Shown here: positions 54,610-64,000 of the stretch, one piece after another | Position numbering within the stretch: the first letter of the stretch is position 1 | Layout of the letters: each line of letters begins with the position of its first letter | NCBI GenBank assembly: GCA_004194705.1 | Contig: SADC01001320.1 | Coordinates: forward strand, 1 to 64,000 | From: Ditylenchus dipsaci | Lineage: Eukaryota > Nematoda > Chromadorea > Rhabditida > Anguinidae | DNA: 64,000 bases | Direction of reading: 5' to 3' | Program-made: the position numbers and the translations under genes | Notes under the pieces: generated by a model | What the model was told of the DNA's origin: nothing | The model's database searches: none | Seen by the model: the letters and a program-made list of their open reading frames with translations, nothing else

Positions 54610-56850
54610 CAATAAGTAAGATGACAGTCTAACGCTTAAATCAAGCAATATTGGGTTGATGCGTAATTATTAATCGTTTTTTCAAACTAAAGTTTTTTCA
54701 AACTATAAGACAGAAAAAGCTATGTTTGAGCATAAAAATTTCTTTAAAAAATTATTTTTAATACACTATTTTGTAGCTCTAATATTCCTTTTTCGAAATG
54801 TGCTATCGGTATTTTTCGGATTATTTTACAAAAGCCGGCATTTGAATTCAAACACTAGTGATGCCATTTTAAATAGTTGACACGTATTTTCATCACTTTA
54901 ACTAGTCAAAATTTGATTCAGGATTTAGCTTTTTAACAAATAACTTGATGCTATCCTGTAGGGCAGTTCAAGAGCTACAAGACCAATTAAACAGAATGAT
55001 TTTTAAAAAATTGTAAAAGTGGAGATATGCACTTTCAAAAAAATCAATTTTTTACATGGCCGAAAATCCGAAAAAGTAGGAAAAACTGGCGGTATGACTA
55101 TATGACGGTATGACTATATATATTATATTCACAACAATGCATTTTCACAAAATCAATTTAGAAAGACTGCATTTTCATGAACTGCATTTTCACAAAATTC
55201 ACATGTTTTTCGTATCATTCATAACTGTGTGGGAAATTGGGTTTACAATTTTACCCTCCCGAACCCTGGAAGCGTACCTCTTGGATCAGGTGGGTACCCA
55301 TCTGGATGTCCTGTGATTTTTTTAAGTCAAAATAAAAAAGAAATCATGCTATCATACTTGAAACCCGAAGATACTTGCCAAACCCTAAATATGGGATGAG
55401 TGCCACCCGGATAGGTGGAAGATCCACTTCAGCCAAGAAGTACCCATCTGGAGTTTGGGGAAGGGGGTGATTTGAGGGAAAGCGCATTTTGGTCCTAACA
55501 AACCCGATTTCTCACGAAATTTCGATAAACAAAAATAAATTCTTTTTAATTCAAACATTTTTAAAATGAGTAAAAATCTTTACGTAAATATCTTAGCAGC
55601 ATTTTATAAAAATTGAAGAGCATTTTTCGAAAACTTAACAGGCATTTTAAAGAAATTAGAAGGCAGAATAAAACAAAAAACATTTTAAATACTTTACGAT
55701 ACAAAAGTTATCGCAAATGTTCTAATAGAGCCCCACCGTTCTCGGCCTTCAGAGTCTTTATCTCGTGCCATAGAAGATATTTTGTAAAGCAGTTTTTCAT
55801 AATTTTCGATTTTCTTAACTCCTGCGATTTCTACCGATCCTGCTTTTTAGATTTTTGATTTTCACCCGAAAATCTCGAAATCGATTCTAAATTTTCTCGA
55901 TTTTGGGGAGGACGAGGGGTAAGTGGTCGGAAAATAGAGCCTCCGGGGTTCTATCACAATATTTGCGCTATTATAGAAGTTTTTAAAAGTTCAAACGTTT
56001 ATTTTCTCGAGTGGAATATGCAATTTGACGTTGAGTTGTAAATTTTTAAAGCAGTTTTACAAGCAAATCGAAGATGCTGAGGACAAATCCGCTGTGAAAA
56101 TTTTAACAATTCCTTTTTCTCGGCAATCAGAGAAATGATATCTCTTAAAATGACTGATCTTGTAGAGGCAATATGTTTCGAAGCAAATTTTTTTTATCAA
56201 CTTTGTTTTGAAAACTTGAACTCTTCATGAAATTCTCTACAAAACAGTTCCCGCGGAATTTTTTTGTCAAAAAAAATTAAACCAAAAATAGCACCGTGTT
56301 TACCGTGAAATTCTTAGCCGTAAGTTCAAAAGTGTAAGCGAATTTATAAAAGCGAGGAACAAGGCTTCTAAAAATCAAATTGTATCAACCTATAAACTAA
56401 AAAAAAACATGGTGAGGCAATCGAAGAATACAAACATTTGAATTTCTGAGGTTCTGCCATAAAAGTGGCCCCTTTTATTCCCTTCTTCTAATACAGCCCT
56501 TATTCCCTTTAAAATTCAAAAGGCGCCAATTTGAATTTTTCAAATTTTGACTAAAAACCATGATACCCCCTATGGTTCGAAAAAAATTCGAAAAAAAACA
56601 GCCGGCTTTCTCATGAAATCGGGGTCGAGAAACACGAATATGATGTTATCTCCTTCATCTGACCACTCGCCGTGGGGAGGGGATTGTAAACTGCAACCAG
56701 GACATCTTCTTCAAATGTACAGAAAATTTCTTGCAATAAACATTTATGACTGTAATATGTCAAAATGATCGTGAAGATTAAGGCCTATTTTTCCTCCATT
56801 CTCCATAAATGGGAACCCGAAGGAATCGAGCCTCAGGTACCCGTTGAAGG
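54610..56850. other. 2.2 kb without recognisable gene
   Basis: AT-rich; short CATTTTCA/CACAAAA words at 55135-55205. Only short open stretches, none with convincing composition. Confidence 0.5.
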
Positions 56851-56864
56851 ACCATACTTGTTGA

Positions 56865-57494
56865 CAGTGTTTCCGAAAGTAACCCCTACAGTAACACCTA
56901 CATGTACTATCTAACCATACACCTACATTAACACCTAAAATCAAACGTACACCCACCCGTACACATACACCTGAAATTAAACGTACCATACACCTACATG
57001 TACACTTAAAATAAACCGTACACGTACCCGTACACCTACACTTGAAATTAAACAAACCCTACCCGTACACATACAGTTTGGCGTACTGTACCGTACAGTA
57101 CGGTACACTAAGTGTACTATAGTACTATAGTACATTAGTGTACAATAGTACTATTTGACCGTATAATAGTACAACAGTACACTAATTGTACCGTACTGTA
57201 CCGTACAGTACGGTACACTAAGTGTACTATAGTACTATTAAGGTACTATTAAGGTACTATAGTACACTTAGTGTACCGTACTGTACGGTACAGTACGCCA
57301 AACTGTATGTGTACGGGTAGGGTTTGTTTCATTTCAAGTGTAGGTGTACAGGTAGGTGTACGTTTAATTTTACGTGTACATGTAAGTGTATGGTATGTTT
57401 TATTGTCAAGTGTACGTGTAGATGTAGGGTACTTTCCAAGTGTACGCGTACTGTATGGTTTGTGTAGGTGTAGGGGTTACTTTCGGAAACACTG
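56865..57494. mobile_element. hAT MITE with GTAC-rich palindromic core
   Basis: The ends are CAGTGTTTCCGAAAGTAACC and its inverse, flanked by a perfect 8-bp duplication CTTGTTGA (56857-56864 and 57495-57502). The arms are arrays of ACACCTACA and GTACACGTA words. The centre (57075-57295) is built from TACTATAGTAC and CGGTACAGTACGG palindromes. Confidence 0.9.
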
Positions 57495-57656
57495 CTTGTT
57501 GATGAGAATGGTAGTTTGGCAAATTTGAAATCGCGCGGGACACTTCTTTATTGCGAAATTTTTTTGAACAATCATTATGTATTAATAAGAAGTGATCAAA
57601 ACTAACAGAGCAGACACTGGAATTGAACCTGAAATCGAAATCACCACACAACGCGG

Positions 57657-57850
57657 CTAGGTGAAAACCTTCTTAACGAAAACCTGCTTAGCGAGAATAT
57701 TATATAGGAAGACAATATAATTAGTTAACAGGTTTCATAAAATAGTTTTGAAAAAGAATTGTTTACTTGTGAAACCTATTAACTAATTATATTGTCTTCC
57801 TATATAAGAATTTCATTAAGCAGATTTTCGTTAAGCAGGTTTTCACCTAG
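57657..57850. mobile_element. 194-bp palindromic MITE
   Basis: The ends are CTAGGTGAAAACCT and its inverse, with nearly identical halves around ATAATTAGTTAA and TATAGGAAGACAAT, meeting near 57750. Confidence 0.8.
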
Positions 57851-58490
57851 TCCACAAAGCTACTGCCACTGCGTTACTAAGGCCACTTACGTAAAGTTTC
57901 ATATTTTATTTCCATACACCAACAATACATATTCAAAAAGTAATATTGAGTAGAAAAAGAGTCCCTTGATATCACGAATTTCAAACTTCAGAGACCATAT
58001 TTGGATTCAGCGTGAAATGCTGAGTGAAAAACATTCTACAGTGCCGCTCGACCATTATAGTTTTAGCCAATCCTGGGTGTGAGTATATGCGAGTATATAA
58101 AAAGAAGGTATATTATTGTGAAAAGAGAGGTACTAAATTTGGGATCGTCAAAGTTTTGGCTTTTTTGTTGTCATTTTTTTTTCAATTTTTTTTTCTCTTG
58201 GAGAAAAGCGGATCATTAGAGCTTTTACGGTAGTTGGAGTTTGTGTTAGATCGACATGTAGACATAAAAAATAAGTTTATTTAAGTTTATGCGATATATG
58301 CGCATATTATTCAGTATATAAATGAATACTTTCCGTCTTGCTCTTTTTGAAATCCTTTACACATCAATAGCTGGAATCCAGCTTTTTTCTTGAGCTTTCT
58401 TTTACAAGAATTGATTTGCAAATAAATTCTATAAACAGGATAGACAGAATTTCACCGCAGAAGTAATTAAATTGAAAATTACCCTTCAAG

Positions 58491-58829
58491 AGAGCAATTG
58501 GAGCTAAAAGAATATTCAACGATGTTTGCAAACCTGCCTGTGATTCTACAAATTCTACAAAACCACATATTGAACGGGTTGCAACTAAAGAACTGAGTGC
58601 ATTTTCTGCGATGACCCGATCCCAATGGCGTGATCTGCCTGAAGGCATGAACAATCGATTAAGACAAGAGCGAGTGAAACGATTTATGATTGACAACAAA
58701 GAAGCTATGAAAATAAGGGGCAACACCGAGTTTGCAAGGAAAAGAACAAAGCTAGCTGATTTTATTGGTATTGATAACGAGTTGTGCATTTATATTTATT
58801 TTAATTTTTTGTGTGCCTTTATTAATTAA
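58491..58829 (+). other. Candidate exon of unknown gene
   Basis: After a CTTCAAG acceptor-like site the plus strand is open for 112 codons. It reads IGAKRIFNDVCKPACDSTNS, then HIERVATKELSAFSAMTRS, QWRDLPEGMNNRLRQERVKR and ARKRTKLADFIGIDNEL, before AT-rich sequence to the stop. The charged, helix-like composition suggests real coding origin. No family recognised. No matching donor or partner exon could be fixed, so it may be an element fragment. Confidence 0.4.
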
Positions 58830-59128
58830 CATACAGTTTTACTATTCTTGATTTGGAAACAAGTACCATTTTCTCTAATCACTTACTTTTAATTACTACA
58901 ATTACAAAAAATTAATCTTTTTATAGGTTGTTAAATTCTTTTAAGGCCACAAAGCAAGTGATAGATCTTTTTCATAAAGATGAGATAAGGCTGATCAAGT
59001 CAAAAATGTCAAAATTTAGAAACCTTTAATCAAGATGGGCTATTTTTCAGCCAAATCTAGCAAGTTTTAAAATTCATCCCTAGATTTTTATCAAAAAGTC
59101 TTAAAATTACACTAACACATTGCCCCTC

Positions 59129-59472
59129 TCATCTATCATTCCTGAATGCAAACTCATATACTTCCAAAGTCGAGCGCAGAGATCTAGGATCTGCAAAACT
59201 TGCTTCGTCATCTTCATAAAAAGACGCATGCATGTGTTCAACACGCAGAAAGTAAAAGTGGTGGTTGTCCAGTGAGTGGATGTTGTCATTAAAATCAGTT
59301 GATATCTCGGTCAATTCCTCTTCATAACTCTCATCCACATCCACGTAGGGCAGGAATTTAGACACAATCTGTTTTTTCTGCGCTTCTTCATGAACTTTTA
59401 AAATGTTGTCGTCGTTATCCCAATATAAGAATTCTGGTAGATCAATAGAGCTTGTGGGTGGTGTGACACAAA
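59129..59472 (-). other. Candidate terminal exon, acidic protein of unknown type
   Basis: On the minus strand an acceptor ATTTAAG (59473-59479) is followed by 113 open codons. The exon includes SSIDLPEFLYWDNDDNILKV, HEEAQKKQIVSKFLPYVDVD, SYEEELTEISTDFND and FLRVEHMHASFYEDDEASF, ending FAFRNDR and a stop at 59129. It is strongly acidic with no membrane helix. The preceding exon may lie near 59600-59480 (open stretch LELIMEFQNAKKRKYL). The family is not recognised. The composition argues for a genuine or recently lost gene. Confidence 0.45.
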
Positions 59473-59713
59473 CTTAAATATAGAACTTTTATTATGAGGT
59501 TCAATTCTACCATATATTTGCAAAATAAATTTACATTGGGATCCCATTAGGTATTTCCTTTTTTTCGCATTTTGAAACTCCATTATAAGCTCCAAGGTGT
59601 TGACTAGCAAATTAAAGCACCAACCAGTTGAAGTAAGGCAGTTGGCTAGCGAATAAAAGCTCCACTTAGTTGATGTTGTCGGGCTATTCTCTTTAGCAAA
59701 GATGTAAAAAAAG

Positions 59714-59978
59714 GGCTCTCTCCTGTTATATCCAAAACTGTTACATCTAAAAATGGTTCTAGTTTTATCAGGTTCTCGCCAAAAGTTCCAGCAAGGTTTT
59801 AGCCTTTTAAGTTCAATTTATTTATGATACAATACTTCAGGCTTTCCCTCTAATACTATATGGAAAATAACAAAATTTAAAATGAAAAGCTAGAACCGTG
59901 CTAGAACTTTTGGCGAGAACCGGATAAAACTAGAACCATTTTTAGATGTAACAGTTTTGGATATAACAGGAGAGAGCC
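59714..59978. mobile_element. 265-bp foldback
   Basis: Arms from GGCTCTCTCCTGTTATATCC to its inverse at 59959-59978, sharing AAATGGTTCTAGTTTTATC and TTCTCGCCAAAAGTTC in inverted orientation. Followed at 60055-60197 by pogo-like words ending CAACTCGACTG. Confidence 0.75.
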
Positions 59979-60794
59979 AAAAAAAGTCGGTGTTCAAACC
60001 CACTTGGGCTCCTTCTTTAGGTGATGGCACTGTAACTTTATTTGATGTAGTTATTGTCAAGTCGCGATATAACATAACCCTCGAGAGCGGACCAAGTGTA
60101 TCTTGTATCGAGACTAATTCAAGGAGATTTATTTAACTTGGGGCGGACCCAGGTGTATCTTATATTGGGGGTATCTTAAATCGCAACTCGACTGTGTAAA
60201 AAGTTATTTTAAGTTTGAAAAAAAATTTGTTAATTTATTTGTTGACGGAAAAATGCTTTTTTAGAAATGACAGAACCGCGAAATCTGTTTTCAAAGCTGA
60301 CCTGCTGCATTTGTCATTTCTTTTTCTTCCGTTATAGATTTTGTTTGTCAAAGAGCTGAAAATCAAATTAATATGTAAATTTCTGAGCACTAGGTTTATT
60401 TATTTCAATTTTGGTGATAGGTGAGGCAATGTTTCACGCTGAACAAGATAGTACTTTTAGATCTGGAGAAAAGTTAGCTAAATTAGCGTCTTAATGATTA
60501 TTTTCACAGTGGAATATATGCGTAAAGTTTTTATTATCTATTGTTTGACTTCCGCAAAAGCATTTTGGCTAAGCTAAACCCTGTGTGTCTTATCCTAAAG
60601 TCGCTTTCAAACACTTTTGAGACCATTTCAGTCAGTCAGAATAATAGAAGACATATTTTTTTAGCAATCTCAGAAGACCAAAGGGAACTAATTTAAAAAG
60701 GTACCCAGATCAGTGCTGTAAATCACGACACCGGCTAGATTTTAGCAGATTTTTTAATATCACTAGCTAAGTAGCAGAATAAGGTCTTTTATAC

Positions 60795-61783
60795 AAAAAA
60801 GTTGTCGGAAAGACATTTCTGAAAAAAAAATTTGACCCAAATTTGACTTTTTTCCCTTGGTCCCCAAGCTAAACTAAGGAATAGGGGTGGGTACCCAAAT
60901 ATCCAAAAAGATAGGATTTGAACATAGTTTTGTTAACTGGGGCCTAGCGCATAAAGAAACTCTGATAGGCATGCTTTTTCGCATCCAGACTCTAGATTCC
61001 AGAGTCCCTTTCGAGTGATCTGTGTCTAAAGGCGCACACACAATGAGGAGGCTGTTCGCGGATGCTAAATCCGATTTGTCACATGGAAAAGGTCATAACT
61101 TTTTTTTTATTTTTTCAAAAATCATTCTGTTATCGCCATCTTGTAGCTAAGATTCAGGGCTACAAGAAGAGTTATTGATAAATATAATGTTGTTGAAAAA
61201 TTGAGTTAAAAAAGAAAGACTCCACCCAAGCATCCGCACTCGAATTCGAGTTAGGATTCTTGGGCGGTGTCTTAAAATTTTATCTGAGTTTTCAAAGCAA
61301 CATTCACTCAGTCAATAGCTCATTTGGTAGCCCTAAACCTCAACTATATAATGTGAGAAGCCATATAAGCAACAGAATAATAAAAAAACTGCACCAACTG
61401 AATAATTTTGTGAGAACAGTAAAAAAAAGCGAGGATTCTGTTTCGCGGATTCTTAGTGAGTAGTCTGTTTTGGCATCCGCAAACAGCCTCCTCATTATGT
61501 ATGCGCCTTAAGGTACGTGGGTGTGCGCATCTCAACTCCAAGCCCCGAAGCCTTTGGGGCGGAGGGCTTAAGAGTTATAGATGCGCGCACTCACTTACCT
61601 TAGACATGATTCCGAGCAATATTCTCGATATAAAATGCATATGGACACTCTTTTTCGCCTAGCTCCAGTGACCAAAACACGGTAGGATGTCTTTATATGA
61701 GATAGTCTAGCTTGGGGGACCAAGGCGAAAATTAAATTTTAGTAAAAAAAAGTTCCGTAAATTTTTTCCGACAACTTTTTTGT
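60795..61783. mobile_element. 1-kb foldback with GC hairpin core
   Basis: Outer arms AAGTTGTCGGAAA (60798) and the inverse TTTCCGACAACTT (to 61783). Inner to these, CCCTTGGTCCCCAAGCT and AGCTTGGGGGACCAAGG pair (60855 and 61709). The core at 61000-61650 is the CCTTAGACATGATTCCGA/GC-hairpin repeat family, interrupted by about 400 bp at 61045-61490. Confidence 0.65.
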
Positions 61784-61806
61784 GTTTTCTGAACTTTCAG
61801 CTCTTG

Positions 61807-61863
61807 TTACTTCACTTCCAGGGTGATCGTCTTACCGGTCAATGTTTTCACAAAGATTTGCAT
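61807..61863 (-). pseudogene. Orphan ubiquitin N-terminal fragment
   Basis: On the minus strand ATG at 61863 opens [18 protein letters not shown] and then a stop. These are the first 18 residues of ubiquitin, with Lys at 18 where Glu is usual. A GTAAC at 61810-61806 could be a splice donor, but no continuation exon is seen downstream. It lies 1.1 kb past the end of the polyubiquitin gene, so it is most likely a stranded piece of a former tandem copy. Confidence 0.75.
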
Positions 61864-61869
61864 TTTTGT

Positions 61870-62880
61870 AACTTTTGAAAGAACGAAATATCAGAGCTGG
61901 AACTTGTCAATTATTAACAATTTTTTGCTGTGAATTGAACACATGGGCTTCGAAAAGCATCATTAAAAGTGATTTTGAACGAGATTCATAAAAGGCAGTC
62001 CAGACATAACTTGTTAAAAGTTGGCAAGTTAAACAGATGTGCCAGCTGCACAGCCGACTGTTGATGTACAATTAACTGTCGATGTACAGTTAACTGTGGT
62101 TGATATTGTGGCCTGCGTTAAAATATTTTGAAATTCCAATAAAGTGGCCCTATAGTATCGGGCCATATAGTTTTATAAAATGGGAGTTATCGAACACAAT
62201 AAGAAATTGTAGAACCAAGCTTCTTTGGTTGTCTTGATGCATTTACTTATGATATTTAAAGTTTGTTGAACAAAAGTTGATTGGTGGAAAAATGGCCCGA
62301 AAATGCCCGAAAATTTGAAAAATGCCCGGACATATGCTCGATTTATAAATGCCCGGGCATTTTCACAACCCTAGTCTATACAAAAACTTTTCGATTTTTA
62401 ATTTTCAATTTCAATTTCAATTTTCGAATATCTTAGTCAGTAAGTTAATACCTCGTTAGAAGGCTGACATCCAGGGCTACATTGTGGTGTCAAAACTTCA
62501 AAAGATTGAAAGAAAAAGTTAAAGAAACACTTCAGACAGACAAATTTTTACTATTTGACGGCGTAAACGAATAATTTGACGGAGAAAGTACTTACACCCA
62601 ATGCTGATGTTGCTCGCAAAACAAAAAAATGTTCATAAAATATTTTTGTTTATGTAAGTTGTAATTGTAGAATATAACGGATACAGCTGGGAACAGCTGT
62701 TACGGTTATTTAGCGGTAAATTCCCAAAATGGCCTATCAGAGACACACTTGAATATTTTTTTTTCACTATTAATATGGCTTATTCATCCTCCATCGATAT
62801 TATGGCTTATAAGCCGGCTAATTATTTTTTCAGCAAACAGTTTGTTTATTAAACAATTTTTTTTTTAAATTCTGCTATTC
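61870..62880. other. No gene seen
   Basis: Contains AACTGTCGATGTACAGTTAA-type words at 62065-62100, again like the 54-bp satellite, and GCCCGAAAATG/GCCCGGGCATTT words at 62290-62365. Confidence 0.45.
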
Positions 62881-62885
62881 TTTTA

Positions 62886-63419
<534 letters not shown>

Positions 63420-63429
63420 TTATATAGTA

Positions 63430-64000
63430 TTTGGGTGATGACACGTATTTTAATTTTTATAAGTCAGCTCAGGATTATTATTTTTCCGAGATCTTCTCAT
63501 GATCGACAGCTATGGCTGAAATAAGGAGCGTGACAGAGCGGTTTTTCCCAATTTTCGGTGTAAAAACACTGGAAACCTTCGATCGTAGGTTGCAAAAAGC
63601 ATAGGGGAGACCAAGACATTTTTGGTGAATTTTAAATTGCCTTAGGGGACCAAGGCAAGTTATTTAGTTATAAAAATCCGAAGATTCGAGTCCTGGTGGC
63701 GACATATATTTTTTCTTGATGTCATCTTAGTAAGTTGTTAGGTGTCTAAAAAGTGCGATAGATAGGCATGCCAGGTGAGTAAGTAGGTATGCCAACTACT
63801 AATAGGTATACAAACACGAAAGAGGCGCCAACAGGTGCCTTCTGCCCCTAGCTTTTAGTGTTTAAAACCGGGGCAGTTCTTAGTCGCTCTGAAAAAACGT
63901 CCGAAAAAGTTTAAAAAACTAAAACTGAAAATGGCTAGCATCCCCTGTTAATTTTTTTTTGATATTTTACCTTGGTGTCCATGTTTATTTTCAAATTAAA
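63430..64000. other. Right edge: no exon seen
   Basis: Presumed intron or upstream region of polyubiquitin. GGGGAGACCAAGAC and GGGGACCAAGGCAAG motifs at 63604 and 63641, and TATGCCAGGTGAGTAAGTAG-like low-complexity words at 63765-63800. Confidence 0.45.

Noticed and set aside
57605..57650. tRNA-like GGAATTGAACC block
   Set aside because: Only a B-box-like word; no A box or cloverleaf.

Overview
The window looks like a gene-poor, AT-rich, intron-bearing animal genome, most likely a nematode. The best clue is the polyubiquitin gene at the right edge: its repeat has Ala at position 19, as in Caenorhabditis elegans, rather than Pro (vertebrates, insects) or Ser (plants, yeast). Small introns (41-61 nt), AATAAA poly(A) signals and TTTTAG/TTTCAG-type 3' splice sites fit. 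Assignment below phylum is not possible from the sequence alone. Many reading frames are broken by single-base changes in short homopolymers. Some of this is real decay of old copies, but residual assembly indels cannot be excluded.

Most of the window is transposon-derived. It holds a broken non-LTR retrotransposon (1-2381), a hAT element with a perfect 8-bp target duplication (10059-11465), a pogo/Tigger element with TA-flanked inverted ends (18755-21461), a Mutator-like element with long terminal repeats built from a CCCAATGAAATA-type subrepeat (28951-32163), and about twenty short non-autonomous elements. For many of these the ends and target duplications can be read directly: hAT (8 bp), pogo and Tc1-like (TA), and TTAA-flanked. 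A striking number are near-perfect palindromes of 0.2-1 kb (foldbacks), and elements are nested several deep.

Genes, left to right. A small multigene family recurs at least nine times: a first exon encoding an F-box, spliced in phase 0 to a last exon encoding a basic helix plus a membrane anchor. All copies here are broken. The same last exon ends an apparently intact 213-residue four-helix membrane protein at 21665-22967, which has a broken paralogue at 33304-35798. At 43725-52192 two 1.15-kb inverted arms enclose 5.3 kb. This interval carries a two-exon secreted cysteine-rich protein (45697-46412), a second array of a 54-bp satellite, and a three-exon glycine-zipper protein (49552-50227) whose first intron is almost entirely a TTAA-type palindromic element. 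A first satellite array lies at 40555-42593. Further right are an unrecognised frameshifted gene (52548-54604), two orphan exons of unknown type (58491-58829 and 59129-59472), a ubiquitin 5' fragment (61807-61863), and the 3' part of a polyubiquitin gene (63005-63388) on the minus strand.

The best candidates for new biology are the F-box/membrane-anchor family with a shared shuffled exon, the large inverted repeat with its two small genes, the element-derived intron, and the satellite whose unit carries an 11-bp match to the pogo element ends.
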